A stretch of 64,000 bases of DNA from Sclerotiophoma versabilis (taxonomy: Eukaryota; Ascomycota; Dothideomycetes; Pleosporales; Didymellaceae). Shown one piece after another: positions 33,508 through 42,082 of this stretch. The position numbers and the translations under genes were made by a program. Location: the NCBI GenBank assembly GCA_012274445.1, contig JAAROD010000004.1:2356001-2420000 (forward strand), given 5' to 3'. How positions within the stretch are numbered: position 1 is the first letter of the stretch; each line of letters begins with the position of its first letter. The notes under the pieces are model-generated. The model saw only the letters and a list, made by a program, of their open reading frames with translations, did no database searches and was not told the origin of the DNA.

Positions 33508-33950
33508 CTTATCTCAAGTCGGGTCTTCTCGTCCTGGGCTAGTTATCGAGGGTTATGCGACAGGAGGTGCTCGACAATGCTTCAATTAAGCAAATTGTTG
33601 GTCAGAATGATGGTTTCGGACTGCTTCTTAAGCTAAATGGGGCAGTCTGTTATCCGAATGAGGGTGAGCAGGTGGTCGTTGAGCGGTATGCAATGTCTGT
33701 TATTAACCGCAAGGCGCGCGCGACTTTGGTGTTTTCGAGCTCCGCCCGCTACAAGCTCTAAGCACGGACGCATGCCATTTACTAACAACGAACTTCAAGA
33801 CGCGACCACTCCTACATACCACTCACCAAAAATCTGCAGAATCGCATAATCACGTTCTGAAACCTGCAGTCAGAAAGCACTAGCTCTATGCTATCTTCGC
33901 CCATACACAATCTCTGCACGTCGCGCATATTCAAGTAAACTTCCCAAACA
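33508..33950. promoter_or_regulatory. Bidirectional promoter region NUP49/FIP1
   Basis: 443 nt between two divergent start codons. Nothing else was recognised. Both genes serve mRNA biogenesis and export, so a shared promoter is plausible but not shown. Confidence 0.45.
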
Positions 33951-34998
33951 ATGGACGAAGAAGACGATGATCTCTACGGCCCCTCCGAGCCTACCACTGA
34001 GACTAAGAAAGAACCAAAGAAGGAGGAGGATGTCTCTAGTGATGACGAACCTATGGATGAGGGCGCGGACTCGGGCGACGATGACGAGGATAGCGACTCA
34101 GTATGTCAAGAAGCCAACATAAGATAGATCCGGGCTGACAAGATCACAGGACCTTGAGTTCATTATCGACAAGCCGGCGACCGCACCGAAGGCAGCAGCG
34201 TACGTAGAATCACGCCCTTTCGAATATCGCCCATGCTGACAAGTTCCCAGCGCATCACAACCGCAAGAATCCAAAGCCATAAAGATCGAGGCCCCGCCCC
34301 AATCAACGTCCACGCCGCAACCACCCTCAGCCCAACAGGCACGACCTGCGCCCGGAACCGCACCCCAAGTCTCCCAAATATCAGGCCAAGGCTACCCTGC
34401 CCTGCACACCTCGAACGTCGATGTAAACGCAAACCCCACTTACCCTCCTCTAAACAAGCCCCTCCTCCAAGTCGACCTGGACGCCGACCTAGCCGAAGAA
34501 CACAAACTCTGGCGACGCCCAGGCGAAGACTACTCAGACTACTTCAACTACGGGTTCGACGAGTTCACGTGGGAGACATACAGGCTGAAGCAGCAACAAA
34601 TGAGCCAGACAATACAACAGCAGAAGCAGGAAATGGCGCAGATGCAGCAGATGATGTCGGGAGGTATGCCAGGAATGCCGCCGATGCCGGGTGGTGGTGC
34701 GCCGGCCGGTGCGCCGCAAGGGCCTGGTGGCATGAATGGCATGGGTGGAATGCCGCCTGGTGGAATGGATGAGAGCCAGATGCAGATGATGATGCAGCAG
34801 ATGGCGAGCAGTGGAATGGATCCGAGTCAGATGGACTTTGCGACGTTTATGCAGATGGCGGGCGGTGGCATAGGTGGGCCTGGGGGACCAGGAGGGTTTG
34901 GAGGGGGAGGGCAACAGGGCGGTGGCTTTCAGCAGGGGCATCAGGGTGGTGTTGGTGCTGGTGGGAGAGGCGGTAGAGGAAGGGGGAGAGGGTGGTGA
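33951..34998 (+). CDS. FIP1: Fip1, cleavage/polyadenylation factor subunit
   Basis: Three exons, 33951-34100, 34150-34199 and 34251-34998, give 315 aa. The introns are 49 and 51 nt, and exon 2 is only 50 nt. The N-terminus is acidic ([35 protein letters not shown]). The diagnostic Fip1 motif lies near residue 190: [19 protein letters not shown] followed by DEFTWETY. A Gln-rich helix ([20 protein letters not shown]) and a Met/Gly/Pro-rich tail ending in [10 protein letters not shown] follow. Fip1 is an unstructured bridge that ties poly(A) polymerase to the CPF/CPSF complex and to RNA 15/14. Its gene is convergent with LEA1. Confidence 0.95.
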
Positions 34999-35376
34999 TT
35001 CAAACGGGAATCTTGACATCATCTGGCGTTTTAATGTACAAGACTACGATACCAAGGAAGCTTCTCAAAGGACGAATGGCAGAAATTCACGCATTACGTT
35101 CAGACTTGGAGAATTTATATTGTCGGCTGGGCGTTCTATTCGAAATCGCAGTTCGGTTATCAATACCAATCCTTGGAGCATCCTGGCTTTGACCTACAGC
35201 TTGTACGGCTACACGGCGAAGCAGTTCGTGCCATGCTATCCGCCGGAAGACGTCTCTTTCATATCCATTTCCTTTCCTCTTCTTCATTGTGGTAGCAGAC
35301 AGCTCGAGCTGCGGCTTTTGGTAGTTTGTTATCTCTGCGGCACTCATATCTTGCCTCACGATTGCGCGACCCTTGC
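34999..35376. other. Convergent 3' region FIP1/LEA1
   Basis: 378 nt between convergent stop codons. A minus-strand frame continuing past the LEA1 stop is not joined to it by any splice site and is taken as 3' UTR. Confidence 0.5.
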
Positions 35377-36292
35377 TCATGTCTCCATGGGTTCCCCGCC
35401 CTCCAAGATGTGCGCTGGTATCCGGCCCTCCGCGAAATCTTTTTCAAGCTTCGCCATCTCCGCCAGGCTGCTCGCCGCCTGGATCGCAGCGCGCATCCTC
35501 CTCTTCTCGTCATCGGTGTAAATACGGTCCTTGTTGTAAGAAGAGTCGGCGCCATTTGTAGTCGGTACAACGAATCCCTTCGATTTGACGCCCATGATCT
35601 TGCTAGCCAGCTCGGTTGGCTCTTCTGATGTGCCGAAGAGCTCCTCTGCTTTCTTGCGCTCCACATCTTTGACCTTAGCAAAGTCCAGGTAGCGCACGGT
35701 GGGGCATCGCCAGATCACCCAGTATCGGTAGTTCTGCACCATGTCAGCATGACCCTACATGCGCTGTACCTTGCGGCGCAACTGTACGTACCTCCTTGGA
35801 CGCTACTGGGTTGCCGATTGCCGACAAGAAAACGAGCTTCTTGAACCCTGCGAGCGGGTCCAGATCGGCAAGCTCTGTGAGCCGGTTCTTTGTGAGGACT
35901 AGTGTCTGCAGGTTCGGTATGCTCGTCGAGAGGTTTGGCTGGATGTTCGAGATGCGGTTCTGCGCAAGGAACAATGTACGGAGGCGGGGTTGAAGGGGAA
36001 AGTTGCCCAATTGCGCGATGTCGTTGTCGGTGAGATCGATCGCATCGTTGTCCTGTAGTGGTTGTCAGTGCATGCTCGAGGTTGTAGCTGAAGCTCTGAA
36101 GACTTACTCGTGCTGCGCCCATGTTTTCGATGGCGGAAATTTTGTGGCCTATAGTTTACAGATATTGATATCAATTCAGCTCGCAAGTGTAGTATCTGTT
36201 CTTTTCAACGCACCTCGCAGATCGAGTTCACGCTCCGTGAGACAGTTGATGAAAGAGAGGGAATTGTTGATCAGGTCCGTTGTTAACCTCAT
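35377..36292 (-). CDS. LEA1: U2 snRNP protein A' (Lea1)
   Basis: Four exons, 36292-36214, 36148-36108, 36052-35792 and 35733-35377, give 245 aa, the normal size (human U2A' 255, yeast Lea1 238). The introns are 65, 55 and 58 nt, and exon 2 is a 41-nt mini-exon. The first donor is GTGCGT. The N-terminus MRLTTDLINNSLSFINCLTE and ERELDLRGHKISAIENMG, then IDLTDNDIAQLGNFP, LRTLFLAQNRISNI and LQTLVLTKNRLTEL, are leucine-rich repeats. They are capped by VFLSAIGNPVASKENYRYWV and RCPTVRYLDFAKV. Lea1 pairs with Msl1/U2B'' on stem-loop IV of U2 snRNA and is needed for branch-site recognition. The C-terminus is a charged helix. Confidence 0.96.
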
Positions 36293-37174
36293 GTTGGCGG
36301 TTTCGACGTATTATTCGATAGCGAAGAGATTTTTGGATAATTCGATAGAAGTGCAGCGGGTCGCGTACTTGGTTCGTGGGAGTTAGGTGCTCTGGGCGCG
36401 ATCGTTGACATAGAAATTCGGAGGTTCACAACTGCCAAGGTTCACTCTAGCGCGGTTCCTTTCAGCCCTACAACGCCCTCCTCTCCACAACTGTCTTGCT
36501 AAAAACAACGTCTAATTCTTGACTCCAAGGCATTCATGAACTTCGTTCGTTATCTCGCTCAATTTTGCGACTTTTCTATCTGACGCGCAAGCAACCGCCA
36601 GGATGAGTATTGTGCGCTCACCATAGGTGGCATTGATGGCTGGCAGCGTGATTTCTCTATGCAGCCCAATTTGAGATGAGCCAGGCACATTAATCCACCC
36701 TGCAACATTCCGAGCCATGAGACTGAAAACCTTACGATCGGAGGGACCCAGATAAAGAAGAGGTGTAATGCTCAGTGCGACCACTAGCTGATCTGAACAC
36801 AATAGCGGCGAGGCATACACAGACATGTTTGTGGCTTGGGTCAAAGTTATATTGACATACCCCGAACTCTTCTCGCGGCAAGATGTAAACAGACACAGTT
36901 CACTGATGCTGGCAGACGACTGAAGCCAGCAGATGACTGACAGCTGCAGGAGCAAATGTCGATCGTAGGGTAGACAAGCAAATGGATGTTTCATGAATAT
37001 TCTGAATTCGACAGTATCCTTCACCATAAGACTAGAGCAATAACCGTACCCGTCTGTCACCGGGTATCGTCCTCCCTTGCGTGCCCTGAAAACAGCAGAA
37101 AGGAACGCTAGAACGCAGCAAGAAAAGCGAAATACCGCCTATTGTACACACACTCGTCAGAGGTCTTCCTTTTT
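36293..37174. other. Intergenic between LST4 and LEA1
   Basis: 880 nt between the LST4 stop and the LEA1 start, both on the minus strand. It contains one long open frame (see 36512-37027) and otherwise nothing recognised. Confidence 0.4.
36512..37027 (-). CDS. Possible orphan ORF, 171 aa, unproven
   Basis: An uninterrupted frame starts at an ATG at 37027 and ends at 36512, in an otherwise non-coding gap. The protein has a balanced composition with several hydrophobic stretches (HLLLQLSVICWLQSS, DQLVVALSITPLLYLGP) but no signal peptide, domain or family resemblance. It is longer than other non-coding frames in this window, which is the only argument for it. It may be a lineage-specific gene or a chance frame. 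Confidence 0.2.
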   Translation of the reverse strand: MVKDTVEFRIFMKHPFACLPYDRHLLLQLSVICWLQSSASISELCLFTSCREKSSGYVNITLTQATNMSVYASPLLCSDQLVVALSITPLLYLGPSDRKVFSLMARNVAGWINVPGSSQIGLHREITLPAINATYGERTILILAVACASDRKVAKLSEITNEVHECLGVKN

Positions 37175-40100
37175 TCATTCTACCTCAGTCAACCACCTCC
37201 TCACACCCTCTTTGAGCGAGGAGTCAGTATATGTCCTCTGATTCACCGTCCTAATACTCTTCTCCTCTCCGCCCTCTCCACCCTCTCCTTCTTTCACGCC
37301 ACTCCTCTCCGCCGTGACATTCTTCACCACAGTTTCTAACGCGTCGAAAATCACCCCCTTACAGTCCGTCTGCGGTACCTCGACATGCGTCCCCCCAGCA
37401 ATACCTGTCACATCTGAATCGGCCCTCGTATTCCTACGCCCTCGTCTCGAGCTCGAGCGTGAGGACTGGGTCGAGTTGGCCCGTGTAGTGTCTCCAGAGC
37501 GCGCGAGCACGCGATCGATGCCCTCGATGAGCACGGCGTCAAAGTCCATGATAGCTTCCTCGTCGAATTTTTCAGCGAGGTGGATCTCGGTCGGCATCGG
37601 GGCGACAGGGCTTGAAGTGTACGGGTTACCGTATTGCGAGCGGCCAGGTGGCATGCCTGTCACGCCCGGTGTGAGGGCTGTGGGCAGGTATGTTGGAGCA
37701 GGGATGAGGCGGACGAGACGTCGGAGGGAGAGGCGCTTAATGGAGAAATTGCGGGTATCGGCAACCAGAGCGGAGCAGACATCGACCCAGCGCTCCAGAG
37801 GCCCTGTTTCGACCGAAGGTGTTGTGGCGGAGGTGATTGGTGTTGGCTCGGCGGACATGGCGCGTTTGATGTCTCGCTCGAGAGAGGCATAGGGCTTGAT
37901 AGCTTGGATGGCGAAGTCGGGATGGAATTGCGAGAGCCACCCTGCTGCGTTGACAGGCTGTTCAGGCTCATTGAATGGCATGGACAGTATAGAGGACTCG
38001 CCGAAGCTGGAGCCATGCTGGCTGCCAACCGAGCCTGCGCCGCCGAAGAGGGGCGACTGGAGGGGCGAGCCGAAGTCGGGAAGTGCGATGTCAACATCAA
38101 TTACGCCGTCTTTTTCATTGACAGACAGTTTGAGTTGCGAGTCGTACGTCTTTGGTCGTTCAGGTATGGGCCGTGCTGCTGAGGCAGGGACACCGCTCGA
38201 TGTATTGATGGGATAGGCTTCGGATGGCACCTTTGTGGCAGAGCTTGCGCTGGTCCCTGGAGTGTCATAGGCCTCTCCTTCTTCAAAGACGCCATCATCC
38301 ATGGAGAGTTCTTGCACCATTTGCTCGAGCTGCGAACGTGGCCGCTCTTGCCCTCGAAATCCAACACCGTCATCTGTGGTCTGAAGGTAGCTACTGCCGT
38401 CTGTTGAAGAGTCGCGCCTTCCTCCACTCCAGAAGTTCATAAAACCGCTCCACCGGCTGTTGTTGCTCGAGTCATTGCTTGCCAGGCTGGTTTGTCCCGT
38501 CCCGCTTCTTTGCAACGTGTTAATCAGATTCGCTGATGCTAAGCTATCGCTGCTCTCTGGTCTGTGGTCGGCTATTGGCCCACCACATCTTGTTCTTGGC
38601 AACGTGAAGTGCGCAATCGGTATGGCGTTTTGAGGCGCAGCAGTTGATGGCGAAAGGATAGTGTTCATGTTCGGGCCAGCACCCTCTGACATGGACGGAA
38701 GTATGAGGCTTGTGCGTACTGAGTGCGTGGAAGACCGTCGTGAATGCGTTGGGGGCTTCATAGCATCGGAAGCTTCAACAACTGCTGACACAGATCGCTG
38801 GTGCGAAGCACTGCCCGACGCTGTGTCAGTCTTGCTGGACATGGGCGGCTGCACTCGTATGTTGGTCATACTCTGCTTTTCTCGTGGCCACCTGTTGATT
38901 TGACGCCGCAGCGACTGCTTCCTTGATGGAGGCATATTGGTCGGCGGGGACTGCGAGTATGCGCGAAGCGAAGAAGACGTGCCAGGGCGGGCCATGTTGA
39001 TGGCATCGCCAATTACAGGTGCGTTGGGAGGTAGAAATGCGGCGAGAAGGAAGATCAATCTTCTTGCCGCCATCTTGTCCGGAGATACGATGACAGTGCG
39101 GTTCGATATGACAATGTTCTCTCCAACGGTAGCTTTCTGTTGTTCTCGATGGCGTTTGCGGGCCCATTTGGGTCCTAGAATACTGAGCCATTCAGTGTGG
39201 TTTCCAAGGAAAGCCGTAAGCAGATTGAAAAAGAAGAAATTCTGCTCCCGCTTTCCAGCCCATCGTCCGAGCCATCTTGCTTCTTCACGCCAGACTCCCC
39301 ACTTGCCTTGCCCGGTCATGACGCGAGGTATACGCATGCCACTGACGACTCGATTGCCGGTCAATTCTGCAGCAGCTTGTATCTCTTTGTCCAACATGAG
39401 TGCATTGGGTTGCAGCCGCAGAGGGGGTCTGCGGCCTAGTTGTGGAGGGCCTTCTCGAACGCTAGCCAGAGAGGGCGCTCGGCGATGTTGGGGTTGGTCG
39501 GGCGGTGACATTGCGACTGGCGATTTGAAGTGGGCGGAGATGCGCTCCTGGACTACATGTTGTAGGCTGGTAAGGGCGCGCATGATCACGTCCCAATGCT
39601 GGCCAATAACGTCAACACGGTCATCGACATGGCTGCTCAATGCCGACGCCACCAGCGAATCGGCGCCGAGGTTCGAGTCGATGAACGCCCATCCTGCGCG
39701 CCGGTCTGAGTCGAGCGAGGAGGCAAGAGAGTCCTGAGCAGGAGGCGAAGTGGACAAATGGGCTGGAGTCTTCGGAGCTGGACGGGTGTTGGGCGATGGC
39801 GCTATTGGTAGGTGCAGGATGATGGTGATGGCGTACATGGGCGTCTTGCGAGGCTGGTTCAAGTGTGTGGGCTTCTGCGGCCCGGCTTTCGCGTTTGGCT
39901 GTGGGAATGGGAAGCCACCGCCCTGGGGCTGCGTTCTCGGCGGATTTGTTGGTGTGCGGACATCGGTGCTGTCGTCCGGGCTGGGGACAGAGAACATGCG
40001 GGTGATGAAGATTGTGCGGCGTTTTGGCTCTTTGGGGCCGCCCTCGGCTGCGTCGGTGCGTGGGAGGTCGGCGGGCAGGTTTGAAGGGGTGAAGGACCGG

Positions 40101-40921
40101 GGCAGGTTCGAGGGGGTGAAGGACTTGGCCAGGTGGCTCCGCCGTCGAAAGCCGTCGCCGCGGCCGAGCGAGCCAGACAGGTCGTGGATGCTCGGCCCCA
40201 GCACGCTGGGCTCTGGCTTGGAGTCGAGCGGCACAATGTGCATCTTGTTCGAGTTGCCGCGGTAGGTCATGCTCGTGCTGCCGAACATGCACTCGAGGCA
40301 GGTGTTGACCAGGTCGGACGACTCTCGGGCGCGGGCCTGGGCCTGGGCCTGGGCCTGGATCTGGGCGTGTTCGTCGATGTTCGGCATGGACGAGATGGAG
40401 GAGCCGCGGGTGCGGGTGCGGGTGAAGCTGCTCACGGTGGGCGACCTGGGCGTCGGCTCTGGCACGAGCGAGGTGCGGCGGGCGTGGAGGCCGCCAAAGG
40501 ACGGGCCTGCGGTGCTGGCAGTGGCAGTGGCAGCGGCAGCGGCAGCAGCAGCACTGGGCGCGCCAAAGGCTCTCGCGCGCGTGTGGGTGGGCGACTCGGC
40601 GCGCGGTGGGCCGGGCTTGCTGTCGAACAGCACCGTCTTGGCCATGTGGGCAAAGTCATCCTGGGCGATGATGATGCGCACGTCGCGCGGGAACTCGAGG
40701 TCGATCTCAGGCAGAGGCCCGTCGTGGCCGCTCCCCGGGGTCAGCGGGGCGGCGTGCAGCGGGTACGGCTGGCCGTCGGGGTGGAAGAGGGTGCTGCTGT
40801 CCGGGTAGAGCAGATGGCGCGTGTGCGACTCCTCGGTGGCCGAGTCGAGCGTGGGCGTGGGCGCGGGGCTGTTGGCGGGGTGGCTGCCTCCCTTGCGGGC
40901 GCTGAAGAACTGGCCGATCAT
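37175..40921 (-). CDS. LST4: FNIP/Lst4 homologue (folliculin-interacting protein)
   Basis: One exon, 1248 aa. The N-terminal FNIP domain is split by disordered inserts: DVRIIIAQDDFAHMAKTVLF, then SMTYRGNSNKMHIVPLDSK, then RRTIFITRMFSVPSP and YAITIILHLPIA. The middle domain shows ELTGNRVVSGMRIPRVMTGQ, FFFFNLLTAFLGNHTEWLSI and VIVSPDKMAARRLIFLLAAF. The C-terminal domain has GWLSQFHPDFAIQAIKP, WVDVCSALVADTRNFSIKRL, EEAIMDFDAVLIEGID and CKGVIFDALETVVKNV. Ala/Gln and Ala runs (QAQAQAQAR and a poly-Ala tract near residue 130) are simple-sequence insertions. In yeast, Lst4 and Lst7 form a vacuolar GAP for Gtr2 that helps amino acids activate TORC1. Its neighbour IML1 acts on the partner GTPase Gtr1. 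The frame is intact throughout. Confidence 0.87.
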   Translation of the reverse strand: MIGQFFSARKGGSHPANSPAPTPTLDSATEESHTRHLLYPDSSTLFHPDGQPYPLHAAPLTPGSGHDGPLPEIDLEFPRDVRIIIAQDDFAHMAKTVLFDSKPGPPRAESPTHTRARAFGAPSAAAAAAAATATASTAGPSFGGLHARRTSLVPEPTPRSPTVSSFTRTRTRGSSISSMPNIDEHAQIQAQAQAQARARESSDLVNTCLECMFGSTSMTYRGNSNKMHIVPLDSKPEPSVLGPSIHDLSGSLGRGDGFRRRSHLAKSFTPSNLPRSFTPSNLPADLPRTDAAEGGPKEPKRRTIFITRMFSVPSPDDSTDVRTPTNPPRTQPQGGGFPFPQPNAKAGPQKPTHLNQPRKTPMYAITIILHLPIAPSPNTRPAPKTPAHLSTSPPAQDSLASSLDSDRRAGWAFIDSNLGADSLVASALSSHVDDRVDVIGQHWDVIMRALTSLQHVVQERISAHFKSPVAMSPPDQPQHRRAPSLASVREGPPQLGRRPPLRLQPNALMLDKEIQAAAELTGNRVVSGMRIPRVMTGQGKWGVWREEARWLGRWAGKREQNFFFFNLLTAFLGNHTEWLSILGPKWARKRHREQQKATVGENIVISNRTVIVSPDKMAARRLIFLLAAFLPPNAPVIGDAINMARPGTSSSLRAYSQSPPTNMPPSRKQSLRRQINRWPREKQSMTNIRVQPPMSSKTDTASGSASHQRSVSAVVEASDAMKPPTHSRRSSTHSVRTSLILPSMSEGAGPNMNTILSPSTAAPQNAIPIAHFTLPRTRCGGPIADHRPESSDSLASANLINTLQRSGTGQTSLASNDSSNNSRWSGFMNFWSGGRRDSSTDGSSYLQTTDDGVGFRGQERPRSQLEQMVQELSMDDGVFEEGEAYDTPGTSASSATKVPSEAYPINTSSGVPASAARPIPERPKTYDSQLKLSVNEKDGVIDVDIALPDFGSPLQSPLFGGAGSVGSQHGSSFGESSILSMPFNEPEQPVNAAGWLSQFHPDFAIQAIKPYASLERDIKRAMSAEPTPITSATTPSVETGPLERWVDVCSALVADTRNFSIKRLSLRRLVRLIPAPTYLPTALTPGVTGMPPGRSQYGNPYTSSPVAPMPTEIHLAEKFDEEAIMDFDAVLIEGIDRVLARSGDTTRANSTQSSRSSSRRGRRNTRADSDVTGIAGGTHVEVPQTDCKGVIFDALETVVKNVTAERSGVKEGEGGEGGEEKSIRTVNQRTYTDSSLKEGVRRWLTEVE
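40333..40356. repeat. Hexanucleotide repeat (GGGCCT)x4 inside LST4
   Basis: Four perfect GGGCCT units, coding an Ala/Gln alternation in LST4 on the minus strand. Such a tract can vary in length between strains. Confidence 0.85.
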
Positions 40922-42082
40922 GGCGGGCAGCGGGCGCAGGCCTCAGGCGTCGGGCCTCAGTCGTCCATGCCTCAGCAGTTGTTCAGGAAGGCGTAGCTGG
41001 TGTGGTATGCGCGAGCGGAGTGCCGTCTGCAGCGCGGCCAACTCATGGCAGAGGACGGTCGGGGCGTGGGCCGGCAGTGAGGCGGTAGGACGCGCGCCGA
41101 GGGGTCGCGAGCGTGCGAGAGAGGCAGAGGCGCGAGGGTGGGTCGACGGTCAAGCGTGCAGTGGGCGGCTGTTGCGAGCTTCGACGTTGCTACGCGAGCC
41201 TGGAGCTGGACGCGGGCTCCGCGACGGCGACGGCGACCGCGGACGGGGACGGGGACGGAGCGCTGCCACCTGCTTCGTTGCGCGAAGAGCGGTGAACAGC
41301 GCCGCTCGCCCACTCACACTCGCTCGCAAACACACCGAGACCCCTTCCCACCGCCGAACGCCAGCCCGTCCCGACCACGGCCGCTCCCATCAGTCCCGTT
41401 GTCACCCAGCGGTCAGCGCCGCTGCCTGCACACCCTGCCATCACCGCGCCGTCCCTGTCCCAGCTCATCTATCAGCCTTCCTGCATCGCCGCATCCTTGC
41501 CCTCCACGCCGCAGATCAGACCAGGACACCCCAGACCCAGTACGCGCCAGTCTACTCGGCTCCCACTTCGCCCACGCAAACAGACACTGACTGCAGATCC
41601 GTGGGACCCTTCTGTGTCTGTCCTCTTCTTCGTGCCGCCGTCGCTGGGGGACTGCACCCTGACAAATAAGCTGGACTGCTGCCGAGTAGCTAGTGTACTA
41701 CAAATCCTCTCCGAGGCCGTCAGTGTGTCCGTCTGCCTGCTGTCGTCTGAATCAACGGCTGCTTATCAGCACGTGTTGCCTGCTGCATAGACCCAATCCT
41801 AATCCGGCCAATCCTAATCCGGCCGAGCCTGTACTACAATCGAGCCTTGACAACCGAGCTTGTACAACCTCGCCAAAGCGTTGCCACCCCGTAGTCGTGG
41901 TCATGCCTCCTCCAACCGCTTGATACATGCTTTCATCCTCATTAGCCGAGGCTTGCTTAGTTTCACTGTAGTGTCACCAGTCGTCCAAGTATTGGATGGA
42001 GAGACACACTTCCATTGTTCGAGCTATCAACAGCGTCCATGCTACCTACCATCATTCAATCCTGTCCTTGTCCTCGTCCTCG
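40922..42082. other. GC-rich LST4 leader/promoter and IML1 3' region
   Basis: 1.16 kb between the LST4 start and the IML1 stop, both on the minus strand. The first 500 nt are strongly GC-rich with many CG and GC runs. Open frames there on both strands come from low stop-codon density and have no protein character. A short tandem duplication is listed separately. No other gene was recognised. Confidence 0.5.
41794..41823. repeat. Tandem duplication of a 15-nt unit
   Basis: Two perfect copies of CAATCCTAATCCGGC stand head to tail in the IML1-LST4 gap. They may be a recent slippage event. Confidence 0.85.

Noticed and set aside
34992..35521. Plus-strand frames continuing after the FIP1 stop
   Set aside because: FIP1 ends in its family-typical [10 protein letters not shown]; later frames are antisense to LEA1 or UTR.
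40133..41669. Long plus-strand frames opposite LST4 and in its leader
   Set aside because: They are the GC-rich reverse of the LST4 exon and leader; Gly/Arg/Ala composition comes from low stop density.
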